Shown here: one piece after another, positions 50,930-59,983 of the stretch
Position numbering within the stretch: the stretch's first letter is position 1
Layout: every line of letters starts with the position of its first letter
DNA from: CAZLRH01 sp964562015
GTDB taxonomy: Bacteria; Verrucomicrobiota; Verrucomicrobiia; Opitutales; JABDGR01
Direction of reading: 5' to 3'
NCBI GenBank assembly: GCA_964562015.1
Contig: CAZLRH010000007.1
Coordinates: 1 to 64,000, forward strand
DNA length: 64,000 nt
Notes under the pieces: generated by a model
Databases searched by the model: none
The model's input: only the letters and a program-made list of their open reading frames with translations
What the model was told of the DNA's origin: nothing
Translations under genes and position numbers: made by a program

Positions 50930-52114
50930 ATGCCCCTTACCCCCTGGAGACGCAAGGTGTCTTGTTGGACGTTGCTCCTTTTAGTGTTGTCGTATGTGAC
51001 CGCCGCGGCCGCCGCCAGCCTGCCGCCGCCGGTTCCCGTTCTGTCCAGTGACGCCGGCGGCCCCGCCCTTTATCCCTTTCTCCCGGCGACGGAGCAGAAC
51101 ACCGGCACGGGCGTCTTGCTCGTAACTGATAGCGCCAAGCCTGCAGCCGAGGACGCCGAGGCTGCACAAATCGCACAAGCGCTGAAAGCCAAGGGCCTGG
51201 CCGCTTTCATTTTGAGTTATCGCAAGGGAGCGGACTCCGCCGTCGCCGACGTCAATCGGGCCCTGCAATTCTTGCGGGCGCACGCCGCCGATTATAAAAT
51301 TTCTCCGAACCGCCTCGGGGTGATGGGACTGGGAACCGGGGCCGTCCTCGCCGCGAACGCCGCCTACCAGCCGGTCGCGGGGAAAGCCGATGCTCCCGGC
51401 GTGCTCGAGCGCGTTCCCAGTTGGCCCAATTTTATGGCGCTCATCGATGGCGCCGCGCTGCCCGCCGCCGGCGCCTCGCTGCCGCCGGCGACTTTTTTGG
51501 CCGGCTCGACCAACCCCAAGGACAATTCCGACGATATGATCGGCTTGTGGAATTATTTGCGCGGGCCCCAGGTGCGTGTGCCGGTCGAGGCGCATTTTTT
51601 CCCGAGTCGTTTGACCGGTGCGGCCAATACTCCCGGCAGCCCGGCCGCGGAGTGGCCAGACCTTTTTTATAATTGGGTGCGGGCGTATGGATTTCTTACG
51701 GACCAGCAGCGCGTCGCCATTCGCGGCTCGGTGACCGTGGACGGCCACGAATTGCCCAAGGGTTTTATCATCCTCACACCGCTGGACGGCGCGGGAGCGG
51801 GCCCCATTGTCGCGCGCGTGCTCAATTCGACTGCGGGTGTGAACCTTGGGGACTTCGCGGTGCCCGCAAATCAAGGGCCCGTGCCCGGGCGGTACAAAGT
51901 GGAAGTCCGCCAACTGGCCAACCGCTGGCTGAGCAATTCCTTCAGCGCCGACCTCGTGCGCGATCCGGCGTTTGGCCACGCGCGCAATCTTTCGCCGAGC
52001 ATCGAGGACCAGCGCTCGTTCACCAAGGCGCATCCGGGCGACCAGAACGACCTCGTCGTCGAGATCAAACCCGAGGCCAACCCGGATTTGAAATTTGAGA
52101 TTTTCAGCCACTAA
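50930..52114 (+). CDS. Esterase-like protein lacking the catalytic serine, with C-terminal beta domain
   Basis: Exported protein of 394 residues similar in layout to the next gene's product, but apparently not a hydrolase. After the signal peptide the alpha/beta-hydrolase-like part reads DVNRALQFLRAHAADYKISP then NRLGVMGLGTGAVLAANAAY. The nucleophile elbow GxSxG is GLGTG, with Gly135 where Ser is expected, and the oxyanion loop PGGAF of the neighbour is replaced by TDSAKP. The C-terminal 110 residues (AIRGSVTVDGHELPKGFIIL to VPGRYKVEVRQLANRWL) look like a carboxypeptidase-regulatory beta domain. It may bind or present a substrate. It is 82 bp after the previous gene and 4 bp before the next. 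Confidence 0.78.
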   Translation: MPLTPWRRKVSCWTLLLLVLSYVTAAAAASLPPPVPVLSSDAGGPALYPFLPATEQNTGTGVLLVTDSAKPAAEDAEAAQIAQALKAKGLAAFILSYRKGADSAVADVNRALQFLRAHAADYKISPNRLGVMGLGTGAVLAANAAYQPVAGKADAPGVLERVPSWPNFMALIDGAALPAAGASLPPATFLAGSTNPKDNSDDMIGLWNYLRGPQVRVPVEAHFFPSRLTGAANTPGSPAAEWPDLFYNWVRAYGFLTDQQRVAIRGSVTVDGHELPKGFIILTPLDGAGAGPIVARVLNSTAGVNLGDFAVPANQGPVPGRYKVEVRQLANRWLSNSFSADLVRDPAFGHARNLSPSIEDQRSFTKAHPGDQNDLVVEIKPEANPDLKFEIFSH

Positions 52115-52118
52115 CGCC

Positions 52119-53078
52119 ATGCCTCTTCGCTCCCCTCTTTCCCCGCCGGGCGCATTTGCGCTCGGGTTGCTCCTCGTTGCCACCAACTCGGCCTTTGCCC
52201 AGCCCCGCGGCGGGCGCGGCCAAAGCAGCGCCGAAGTGCAAGCCCTCTACGCCGAGCAGGCCAAGCGTGTGCCCACGCCAGTGCCCGGCATTCCCGCGCC
52301 GATTTTGTTGTGGCCGGAGGGCGCGCCCGGTGCCCTGCCCGATGCCTCGGGCCAATTCACCGATGAGGATAAACCGGCGATTTACGCCTTTCCCGCCCCG
52401 GCGGAGAAAAATACGGGCGCCGCATTCCTCGTGATTCCCGGGGGCGCGTTTACCAATCGCACCAGCGATGACGAAGGCGTGCAGGTCGCGCGCTTCCTCA
52501 ATGCCCACGGCATCGCGGGCTTTGTGCTGCGGTACCGCATCAAGCCGAATTATCAAAATGCAACTTCGGTGTTGGACGCAAACCGCGCCCTGCGTTACCT
52601 GCGGGCTCATGCCGCCGAGTTCAAGATTTCGCCGGACCGCGTCGGCACCATCGGCTTCTCGGCGGGCGCGGAACTCGAGGGCGACGCGTTTTTCAATGGT
52701 GTCGTCGCGGGCGATCCCACCGCCGCCGACCCGCTCGACCGTTTTTCCACGCGGCCCAATTTCATCGCGCTCATCTATGGCGGCCGCACGCCGCGCGACC
52801 CGGCCAGCGCGCCGCCGACGTTTATGTTCAACACCATCGAGGACGGCAGCCACTTGAACGCGGAAGTCCCGGCCTGGAATGCCTTGCGCGCCGCGGGCGT
52901 GCCCACGGAAGTGCATTTCTATAATTACGGCGAGCACGGCACCGCGCTTTCGCTCGGGGATCCCTTGCTCGGCGAATGGCCCGGCCTCCTGGTCAATTGG
53001 CTCAAAAACAGCGGTTTTCTGGCCGATTCAAAAACAGCCTCCACTTCTCCCTCCAATTCCGGTCCCGCCCAAAAATAA
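52119..53078 (+). CDS. Secreted alpha/beta-hydrolase, acetyl xylan esterase-like
   Basis: Exported esterase of 319 residues. A signal peptide (GAFALGLLLVATNSAFAQ) leads into the pattern seen in BD-FAE/CE-type esterases: AAFLVIPGGAFTNRTSDDEG (oxyanion loop), DANRALRYLRAHAAEFKISP, RVGTIGFSAGAELEGDAFF (Ser181 nucleophile) and YGEHGTALSLGDPLLGEWPG (catalytic His). Deacetylation of xylan oligosaccharides is the best guess. It shares its framework (VxxANRALRYLRAHAAEFKIS) with the degenerate product upstream, so the two probably arose by duplication. The downstream gene's ATG follows its stop directly. Confidence 0.87.
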   Translation: MPLRSPLSPPGAFALGLLLVATNSAFAQPRGGRGQSSAEVQALYAEQAKRVPTPVPGIPAPILLWPEGAPGALPDASGQFTDEDKPAIYAFPAPAEKNTGAAFLVIPGGAFTNRTSDDEGVQVARFLNAHGIAGFVLRYRIKPNYQNATSVLDANRALRYLRAHAAEFKISPDRVGTIGFSAGAELEGDAFFNGVVAGDPTAADPLDRFSTRPNFIALIYGGRTPRDPASAPPTFMFNTIEDGSHLNAEVPAWNALRAAGVPTEVHFYNYGEHGTALSLGDPLLGEWPGLLVNWLKNSGFLADSKTASTSPSNSGPAQK

Positions 53079-53936
53079 ATGAAACTCTGCCGCTTTCGCC
53101 TCAAGGATGATTACCCGCGCGTCGGTTTGCTGCGCGGCAGCAAGACCGTGCTCGACCTTTCCGCCGCCGGCCTCGAGCGCCTCGATGAATTGCTCGGCGA
53201 GAAAAAACTGCCGCGTCTGCTCACCCAATTGGCGGCGGAAAAACTGCCGGCACATCCGCTCGCCCAGGTTTCCCTGCTCGCGCCGGTCGAGGGCCAGGAA
53301 GTGTGGGCCGCGGGGGTCACCTATTTGCGCAGCAAAGTGGCGCGCGAAACGGAATCGGATTTCAGCGCGACGGCGTACGACCGCGTGTATTCGGCGGCGC
53401 GCCCGGAAATTTTCTTCAAGGCCGTGCCATACAAAGTGGCGGGCCCCGGCGAGCCCGTGGGCATCCGCCGCGACGGCAAGTGGAACGTGCCCGAGCCCGA
53501 ACTGGCGCTGGTGTTCAACCGCCGCGGTGAGCTGGTGGGCTACACCATCGGCAATGACATGAGCTCGCGGGACATCGAGGGCGAGAACCTGCTCTATTTG
53601 CCCCAGGCCAAAGTGTACGACGGCTCGTGCGCGCTGGGGCCGTGGATTGTCGTGGGCGAAACCGAGGCCGCGGCGCGGCGCTGGTCCATCAAAATCTCCA
53701 TCCGCCGCCGGGGCCGCGAAGTTTTTGCGGGCCGGACGGCGGTGAAGCAAATCAAGCGCACCTTCGGCGAACTGCGCGATTACCTGTTTCGTGCGCAGAC
53801 GTTTCCCCTCGGCGCGGTGCTGCTCACCGGCACGGGCATCGTGCCGCCGGATGCGTTCACCCTGGCCAAGGGCGACGTGGTCGCCATTGCGATTTCCGGC
53901 ATCGGGGCATTGACGAATCCGGTCACGGTTGTTTGA
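53079..53936 (+). CDS. FAH-family 2-keto-3-deoxy-pentonate dehydratase-like protein
   Basis: Cytoplasmic enzyme of 285 residues, most like 2-dehydro-3-deoxy-D-arabinonate dehydratase (KdaD type), which makes 2-oxoglutarate semialdehyde. The diagnostic segment reads GNDMSSRDIEGENLLYLPQA then KVYDGSCALGPWIVVGE. The metal-site glutamates are in VPEPELALVFNRRGELVGYT and the Asp in NDMSSRD. The C-terminal part has LLTGTGIVPPDAFTLAKGDV. It begins right after the upstream esterase stop and ends 7 bp before a xylonate dehydratase gene, giving two consecutive steps of a Weimberg-like pathway. A semialdehyde dehydrogenase is not seen in the window. Confidence 0.85.
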   Translation: MKLCRFRLKDDYPRVGLLRGSKTVLDLSAAGLERLDELLGEKKLPRLLTQLAAEKLPAHPLAQVSLLAPVEGQEVWAAGVTYLRSKVARETESDFSATAYDRVYSAARPEIFFKAVPYKVAGPGEPVGIRRDGKWNVPEPELALVFNRRGELVGYTIGNDMSSRDIEGENLLYLPQAKVYDGSCALGPWIVVGETEAAARRWSIKISIRRRGREVFAGRTAVKQIKRTFGELRDYLFRAQTFPLGAVLLTGTGIVPPDAFTLAKGDVVAIAISGIGALTNPVTVV

Positions 53937-53943
53937 AGTAAAC

Positions 53944-55863
53944 ATGCCCGACGACATTTATCAGGTTCAGACCAAAGCCTCCGGTCCCGCCGGCCAGTTG
54001 CCGATTACGGACGATTTCCTGCGCAACCGGCCCAGTGGCGAGCTGTTCGGCCTCTCGCAAAACGCCGGCATGGGCTGGGCCCCGTCGGAATTGGGGCGGA
54101 AACAATTTCTCATCCTGAGCACGCAAGGCGGCTTGCGCGCGCCCGACGGCTCGCCGATTGCGCTCGGCTATCACACGGGCCATTGGGAAATCGGCCTGCT
54201 GGTGCAGGCGGCGGCGGAGGAACTGCGCGCGCAAGGGGCCATGCCGTTTGCCGGGTATTGCTCCGATCCGTGCGATGGGCGCACCCAAGGCACCACAGGC
54301 ATGTACGACAGCCTGCCCTTTCGCAATGACGCCGCGATTATTTTCCGCCGCCTCGCACGGTCGCTGCCCACGCGCCGCGGCGTCATCGGCGTCGCCACCT
54401 GCGACAAGGGCCTGCCGGCCATGATGATGGCCCTCGCGGGCCTGCCCGATTTGCCCAGCGTGCTGGTGCCCGGCGGCGTCACCCTGCCGCCGATCGAAGG
54501 CGAAGATGCCGGCAAGGTGCAATCGCTCGGCGCACGTTACGCGCACGGATTGATTTCCTTGCAGCAAGCGGCTGAAATCGGCTGCCGCACCTGTGCCACG
54601 CCCGGCGGCGGCTGCCAATTTCTCGGCACCGCGGCGACCTCGCAAGTTGTCGCCGAAGCCCTCGGCCTCGCGCTGCCGCACACCGCGCTCGCGCCCTCGG
54701 GCCAGGCTGTGTGGCTCGACGCCGCCCGCCGCTCCGCCCGCGCCCTCATGGAATTGGAGAAACGCGGGCTCAAATCGCGCGACATCCTTACAACCAAGAG
54801 TCTGGAAAACGCCATGATCGTGCACGCGGCCTTCGGCGGTTCGACGAATCTTTTGCTGCACATTCCCGCCATCGCGCACGCCGCCGGTTTGCGCCGTCCG
54901 ACGGTCGAGGATTGGAACGCCGTCAACCGTCGCGTCTCGCGGCTGGTGGACGTGCTGCCCAATGGGCCGACGGACCACCCCACCGTGCGCGTGTTTCTCG
55001 CGGGCGGCGTGCCCGAAGTCATGCTGCACTTGCGCGCGCTCGGCGTTTTGCACCTCGATGCGCTCACCGCCACGGGCCGCACTTGGGGCGATGAACTGGC
55101 GGACTGGGAGAAATCGGAGCGCCGCCAGCGTTTCCGCGAATTGCTGAAACAGCACGATGGCATCAACCCCGACGATGTGATTCTCCCGCCCGCCGCCGCG
55201 AAAGCGCGCGGGCTCACGAGCACGGTGGTGTTTCCGCGCGGCAATGTGGCGCCCGAGGGCGCGGTCATCAAGGCCACGGCCATCGATCCGTCCGTGGTGG
55301 ATGCCGACGGCGTTTTTCGCCGCGAAGGCCCGGTGAAAATTTTTATCCGCGAGACGGAAGCGACGGCGGCGGTGCGGGCGAAAAAAATTGTGGCGGGCGA
55401 CATTCTGGTGCTCGCGGGCCGCGGGCCCCTCGGCAGTGGCATGGAGGAAGCGTACCAATTGACGGCGGCGCTCAAGCATCTGCCTTTCGGCAAGCAGGTG
55501 GCACTGTTGACGGATGCGCGTTTTTCCGGCGTGTCCACCGGAGCGTGCTTCGGCCATATCGGGCCCGAGGCGCTGGCGGGCGGACCGCTGGGCAAGCTGC
55601 GCGATGGCGACCGCGTGCGCCTCGTGGTGGACCGCGTGAACCTGTCCGGTTCGATTGATTTCATCGGCGAGAACGGCGAGAGCTTTTCTCCCGAGGAAGG
55701 CGCAAAACGCCTCGCCGCGCGCGCACCGCATCCCGGCCTCTCACCAGACCCGCAATTACCCACGGACACGCGCTTGTGGGCGTTGCTGCAACAAGCCAGC
55801 GGCGGCACCTGGGGTGGCTGCGTGTACGACCTTGAAGCGATTGCGAAGAAGCTGAGCCAGTAG
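53944..55863 (+). CDS. yjhG: YjhG/YagF-family D-xylonate dehydratase
   Basis: Iron-sulfur dehydratase of the IlvD/Edd superfamily, YjhG branch, which turns aldonic acids such as D-xylonate into 2-keto-3-deoxy acids. The 639 residues show the cluster cysteines in GYCSDPCDGRTQGTTGMYDS, ATCDKGLPAMMM and GCRTCATPGGGCQFLGTAAT. Further family segments are HAAFGGSTNLLLHIPAIAH and LTDARFSGVSTGACFGHIGP. The length matches YjhG (about 655). The ATG at 53944 is chosen, 7 bp after the upstream stop. Substrate (xylonate, arabinonate or other) is not decided by sequence. It ends the operon and converges on an esterase gene. Confidence 0.93.
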   Translation: MPDDIYQVQTKASGPAGQLPITDDFLRNRPSGELFGLSQNAGMGWAPSELGRKQFLILSTQGGLRAPDGSPIALGYHTGHWEIGLLVQAAAEELRAQGAMPFAGYCSDPCDGRTQGTTGMYDSLPFRNDAAIIFRRLARSLPTRRGVIGVATCDKGLPAMMMALAGLPDLPSVLVPGGVTLPPIEGEDAGKVQSLGARYAHGLISLQQAAEIGCRTCATPGGGCQFLGTAATSQVVAEALGLALPHTALAPSGQAVWLDAARRSARALMELEKRGLKSRDILTTKSLENAMIVHAAFGGSTNLLLHIPAIAHAAGLRRPTVEDWNAVNRRVSRLVDVLPNGPTDHPTVRVFLAGGVPEVMLHLRALGVLHLDALTATGRTWGDELADWEKSERRQRFRELLKQHDGINPDDVILPPAAAKARGLTSTVVFPRGNVAPEGAVIKATAIDPSVVDADGVFRREGPVKIFIRETEATAAVRAKKIVAGDILVLAGRGPLGSGMEEAYQLTAALKHLPFGKQVALLTDARFSGVSTGACFGHIGPEALAGGPLGKLRDGDRVRLVVDRVNLSGSIDFIGENGESFSPEEGAKRLAARAPHPGLSPDPQLPTDTRLWALLQQASGGTWGGCVYDLEAIAKKLSQ

Positions 55864-55879
55864 CCCGCGCCCGCGGCAA

Positions 55880-57112
55880 TTAGCGCGTTGGCGGCACGGG
55901 CAAGGGCGTGGCCCCCACCTTGGGGGTTTCGTACGGATTCGGCTGGAAGAATTTCGCCGCCATCAAATCACGGAAATAACTGCGCCAACTATACCAGGTG
56001 TGGCTGCCGCCGGTGGGCTGGGCCCATTCGACTTTCAAGCCGAGGTTGGTCAGATAATCAGCCGCGGCCTTGCTGGCGTTGGTATGACCGTTTTCGCCGG
56101 AGGCCTGGTCGGTGCCCACCATGAGACCGATGTACTTAAAATTCTTTTTGCCCAAATCGAGATTTGATTCGAGGAGTTTGAAATTCACATTGGGCGCGCC
56201 GTTGCCGCGATAGTCGGCGCTGGAACCGGCCACCCAGCCGAAAACCTCGGGATGATTCAGGCCGATGGTCGGCGCGAGATAACCACCCATGGAAAAACCA
56301 AAAATCGCGCGGTCCGCGGGCTCCCGGCCGACCTTGAAATTCTTTTCAATGAGCGGAATCACGCTGCCGATGACATCGCGCTCAATCGCATGGACGGCAT
56401 AAACGCCCTCCGTGGTGTCTTCCTGGCCGTCTGGCGGCGACGGCACCACCGTGGAGCCATAAGGCATTACCAGAATGGCCGGCTGGGCCTGGCCCGCGGC
56501 AATCAGGTTATCCATGATGAAATTGGCGCGGCCAATTTTACTCCAGTACGTTTCGTTGTCACCGGAGCCGGAATAAAGATAAACCGCAGGATAGGTCCGG
56601 CTGGCGGCGGGGTCGTAGCCCGGCGGAGTGTAGACAACGACATGGCGCTCTCCGAGCGTGGGATTGCGGTACCATAATTCATGCAGTTCTCCATGCGGAA
56701 CGTCGCGGTCGGACCAGAATTGCTGGCCGTCGCCCTTCACCTCGACATAGCTCTTCAGATAGTGGGCGCCGGGCAGCGAATAGAGATTGCTCGGATCGGG
56801 GATGCGCAGGCCGTCAACGGTAAAATAATAGCCGTAAATACCGGGCGGCATCGCGGCCGAGGTAAACGTCCACACGCCGTCGTCGCCCTTGGTCATCACC
56901 GGATTCGACGTGTAGAAATCGCCGGTGAACGTCACGCGCTGCGCGTTCGGCGCATAAAGGCGATACGTGAGGGTGCTGTCGGGATTATTCTGCGGCGAAA
57001 CCACCTGGCGCGCGCCGGTGGCATTGGTGGCCGGCTGCGCCAGCACCACGCAAGCCGGAGCCAAAAATAAGAGCATCCAGGCCAACCGGGAAAAACGTCG
57101 GAGGATTTTCAT
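55880..57112 (-). CDS. Secreted CE1-like esterase with N-terminal glycogen-binding-like domain
   Basis: Exported esterase of 410 residues. After a signal peptide (LAWMLLFLAPACVVLAQ), residues 45-125 form an early-set/CBM48-like beta domain (LTYRLYAPNAQRVTFTGDFY, DGVWTFTSAAMPPGIYGYYF). The hydrolase domain has GERHVVVYTPPGYDPAASRT, the nucleophile Ser274 in AIFGFSMGGYLAPTIGL, and the His in GGSHTWYSWRSYFRD. The arrangement matches CE1 feruloyl or acetyl xylan esterases of Bacteroidota and Verrucomicrobiota. It lies 40 bp after the transporter gene on the same strand, so both are likely one transcript. Confidence 0.9.
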   Translation of the reverse strand: MKILRRFSRLAWMLLFLAPACVVLAQPATNATGARQVVSPQNNPDSTLTYRLYAPNAQRVTFTGDFYTSNPVMTKGDDGVWTFTSAAMPPGIYGYYFTVDGLRIPDPSNLYSLPGAHYLKSYVEVKGDGQQFWSDRDVPHGELHELWYRNPTLGERHVVVYTPPGYDPAASRTYPAVYLYSGSGDNETYWSKIGRANFIMDNLIAAGQAQPAILVMPYGSTVVPSPPDGQEDTTEGVYAVHAIERDVIGSVIPLIEKNFKVGREPADRAIFGFSMGGYLAPTIGLNHPEVFGWVAGSSADYRGNGAPNVNFKLLESNLDLGKKNFKYIGLMVGTDQASGENGHTNASKAAADYLTNLGLKVEWAQPTGGSHTWYSWRSYFRDLMAAKFFQPNPYETPKVGATPLPVPPTR

Positions 57113-57152
57113 AAGAGCTCGCCAGCTATTTTGGATACGAGCACCCCACAGT

Positions 57153-58433
57153 TTAAGCGCGGTTGGGGAGGGGTGTCATGCCCGGCGGCAGGGATTTGAC
57201 TTTGGGCCGCGGGAGCAGGAAAACCAGACCGGCGCAGATGAGCATCCCGGCGCCCAACAGGCCAAAGGCGATGTCCGTATTGCCGTAGGACTTCTTCAAC
57301 CAGCCCACAAAGTACGGTCCGGCGAAACCGCCGACGTTGCCAAAGGCGTTGACCATGCCGATGACCAAGCCGATGACGCTGGCCGGCAACACTTCAACCG
57401 GAATGGCCCAAAAAGGCGCGAGCGCGGCGAATGGTCCAGGTATCGCAAAGCACATAAACAGATAGGAGATCCAGAAGTGGTCGCTCAACAACACACTGAG
57501 AATAAGACAGACTCCACTCATGGTATAAACGGCGGCAACGTGGCCGTGGCGTTCGCCCTTCCGATCGGAACTGCGCGAGGTGATGACCATGATAATCGCA
57601 GTAATGATATAGGGGATGGCGAGCAGGACGCCCTTTTCCAGTCCCGTAAATTTCTTGCCCAAAGTATCGGACAGGAAAGTCATGCAACCGTACGCCGCGC
57701 AATTGTGCAGGAAATACAGCAAAATCATGATGAACACCGCGGGCTCAATCAGCCGTTTCCAGGAGGCCACCGACTTAGTGGGCTCCAGCGCGAGTGCTTC
57801 AGCCTTCAAGGTGGCTTCGAGATGATCCCGCTCCTCCGGCGAAATCCATTTGGCTTCGCGCGGATGGTCGCGGATGAAAAACCACCAGATGGGCAACCAA
57901 ATGAAGGGCAAAGCGCCCTCGATGATCAACGTTGTGCGCCAGCCGGATCGGTCCAAGAGAAAACCTGTAATCGGCGCAGCGCCCGCCACCGCCAAAGGTT
58001 GGCACAGGAGCCAATAGGAAGTCGCGCGCGCGCGCTCGGCCTTGGGGAACCACTGGCTGAGCAACACGGCCGTCGCCGGGAAAACCGCGCTTTCAGCCAC
58101 GCCGAGCATGAAGCGCATCATTTCAAATTGCCGGAAATTCTCCACCAGCCCGCAGCCCACTGCAAACAAGCCCCAGATAAGCAGACAGAGGCTCACGACC
58201 TTGCGCGCGCTCCAATGCTTGGCCAGATGGCCCCCCGGAATCTGCAACAACACATAACCGAAGAAAAAGATACCCGCCGCCTCGCCCTTCATTTTGTCGT
58301 CCATGAACAAATCCTTCATCATGGATGAAATATTCGTATCCAGGCTCAGGCTCACATTCGTCCGATCCACATATGAGATCGTGTACATGACCAGGGCGAT
58401 GGGGATGATGCGGAGCCAGCGTTTTTCGATCAT
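57153..58433 (-). CDS. ACS-family MFS transporter (sugar-acid type)
   Basis: Inner-membrane symporter of the anion:cation symporter family, which carries hexuronates, galactonate, glucarate and similar organic acids. The 426 residues have 12 spans. Features: MYTISYVDRTNVSLSLDTNI in helix 1, GIFFFGYVLLQIPGGHLAKH then WSARKVV (motif A region), RFMLGVAESAVFPATAVLLS and WFPKAERARA. Neighbouring esterase and aldonate-dehydratase genes make a pentonate or uronate the likely cargo. It is upstream of the CE1-like esterase gene by 40 bp and downstream of the CE12 gene by about 196 bp. Confidence 0.92.
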   Translation of the reverse strand: MIEKRWLRIIPIALVMYTISYVDRTNVSLSLDTNISSMMKDLFMDDKMKGEAAGIFFFGYVLLQIPGGHLAKHWSARKVVSLCLLIWGLFAVGCGLVENFRQFEMMRFMLGVAESAVFPATAVLLSQWFPKAERARATSYWLLCQPLAVAGAAPITGFLLDRSGWRTTLIIEGALPFIWLPIWWFFIRDHPREAKWISPEERDHLEATLKAEALALEPTKSVASWKRLIEPAVFIMILLYFLHNCAAYGCMTFLSDTLGKKFTGLEKGVLLAIPYIITAIIMVITSRSSDRKGERHGHVAAVYTMSGVCLILSVLLSDHFWISYLFMCFAIPGPFAALAPFWAIPVEVLPASVIGLVIGMVNAFGNVGGFAGPYFVGWLKKSYGNTDIAFGLLGAGMLICAGLVFLLPRPKVKSLPPGMTPLPNRA

Positions 58434-58629
58434 TGTTGTCGGGGTAAGGGGTGTGGGGTGGCGTTTATTTAGCGGGCCAGCGGACGCATGTCGATAGGCT
58501 TAGTTGGCTTTTTTTGCCGGCGATTCTAATTTTTCCATGAACGGATAGTTCGCGCCAAAAATGAATTGACCGATCGAGCTCAACTGAGGTCGGTTTTAAT
58601 CCCCGAATACAACTCAAGCACGGTCAATT

Positions 58630-59781
58630 CTACGGCGCGGAAGTTGGCGCTTTGGCGGCGCTCGGGACGGCAACCGCAGGAGTGGCTGCGGGCGTGGCGG
58701 CCTGAGTGGGCGACGCCGCCGCAGGCGTGGAGGCCGGGGGCGTGGTGGGCTTGTAGGCCGGGATGGCCTGGCCCTTGTCGTTAAGCGCGGCGACCAGCAC
58801 TTTTAAATCGAGCGCCTTGGCGCCCGCCACGAAGGCGGCAGCGTTGACATCGGCGCCGAGCGTGGTCGTGTGCAGACCATCGCCATTGAAGAGCGCGAGC
58901 GCGGCGGTCTGGCCCACCTGGTCGAGATGGTCATCAATGATAAAGGTGTGGTCCATGACCGGCACTTTTTCCTGGCGGGCAATTTCCAATTGGGGCGCCG
59001 AAAGGTCGCCCGGATTCCGGGCGATTTTGTTGTCGGTCCAGCGCCGGTTGTAAGGCGTGGCGGTCATGACAATGGGCGTCGCGCCCTTGGCCCGCACGTC
59101 CTGGATGAATTTCCGCAAATACCAGCCGACGGTGTGCACCGTCTCCACCGTACCGTCGGCACGGGTGACGTCCTTGGTTTCATCACCGAAGCCCGGCAAA
59201 TCGGGCCGGCCGTTGGCAGCGTTGATGTCGCCGCCGTCATTGTGGCCGAACTGAATCATCACGATGTCCCCAGCCTTTACGCCGGTGAGCAACTGATCCC
59301 ACAAGCCCTCGTGCACGAACGTGCGGAAGGAGCGCCCGCCGCGCGCGAGATTGATGAGGTTGATTTTCTTGGCGTCAAAATAATCCACCAGCAGCGCGGC
59401 CCAGCCGCGATGCGCGGGGTCGCCGGTCGCCGCCGTCGAGTCGCCCGCGATGATGAGCGAGGGCAATTTGGGGTCCACCGATTTGTAATCGCCGCGAGTA
59501 AAGGGCTGTTCGTCGCGCGGATTCGGAGCGGCGGGCGCACCGGCGCCCCGAGGAGCACCGGCCGCGGCGCCACGGCCTCCACGCGCACCCCGCAGGGCCG
59601 GCGCGGTACCGGCCGCATCGGAGGTGGCCGCCGGAGCGACCGCCGGCACCGCAGCGGCAGCCGAGACTGCTGTTGACGGGGCAGACGACGGCGCCGCGTT
59701 CTGGGCGAAAGCAAAGGGGGCGGGAATTAATGCGCCGGCGAAAATGGCGGCCAGGCCAAGGGTCGAGGGGTTGTTATTCAT
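58630..59781 (-). CDS. CE12-like rhamnogalacturonan acetylesterase (SGNH hydrolase)
   Basis: Secreted esterase of 383 residues predicted to remove acetyl groups from rhamnogalacturonan I or xylan. The four SGNH blocks are LIIAGDSTAATGDP (Ser115), LARGGRSFRTFV, MIQFGHNDGGDINAANG and NGDGLHTTTLGADV (Asp and His). A signal peptide (AAIFAGALIPAPFAFA) is followed by a 65-residue Ala/Pro then Gly/Arg linker (RGARGGRGAAAGAPRGAGAP) and the C-terminus is a Thr/Pro/Ala tail. The catalytic core is normal. It heads the leftward carbohydrate group and is divergent from the GDSL gene. Confidence 0.9.
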   Translation of the reverse strand: MNNNPSTLGLAAIFAGALIPAPFAFAQNAAPSSAPSTAVSAAAAVPAVAPAATSDAAGTAPALRGARGGRGAAAGAPRGAGAPAAPNPRDEQPFTRGDYKSVDPKLPSLIIAGDSTAATGDPAHRGWAALLVDYFDAKKINLINLARGGRSFRTFVHEGLWDQLLTGVKAGDIVMIQFGHNDGGDINAANGRPDLPGFGDETKDVTRADGTVETVHTVGWYLRKFIQDVRAKGATPIVMTATPYNRRWTDNKIARNPGDLSAPQLEIARQEKVPVMDHTFIIDDHLDQVGQTAALALFNGDGLHTTTLGADVNAAAFVAGAKALDLKVLVAALNDKGQAIPAYKPTTPPASTPAAASPTQAATPAATPAVAVPSAAKAPTSAP

Positions 59782-59983
59782 GGGCCAAAGTTCGGATTAT
59801 CCCCGTGGGGAAAACGGCTCCAAAAGGGGTTCTGAGGGGGTAACGCGACGAGGGAAATCTAGCCGGTTCGCTCCCTGCCTCAAGCCGAAAGCGCGGCGGG
59901 ACGTCCGAGCGGCGGCCGGTGCTTTCGCACCACGGCAGACTTGACTTCTAGGCGCGGCGGGCGCGGAATTCCACTTCCCCACC

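Noticed and set aside
49369..50955. 528-aa open frame antisense to the esterase gene
   Set aside because: Arg/Gln/Val-rich shadow frame with no motif; the plus strand has a full catalytic set.
53923..55731. 602-aa open frame antisense to the xylonate dehydratase
   Set aside because: Shadow of a well-conserved gene, with no recognisable domain.
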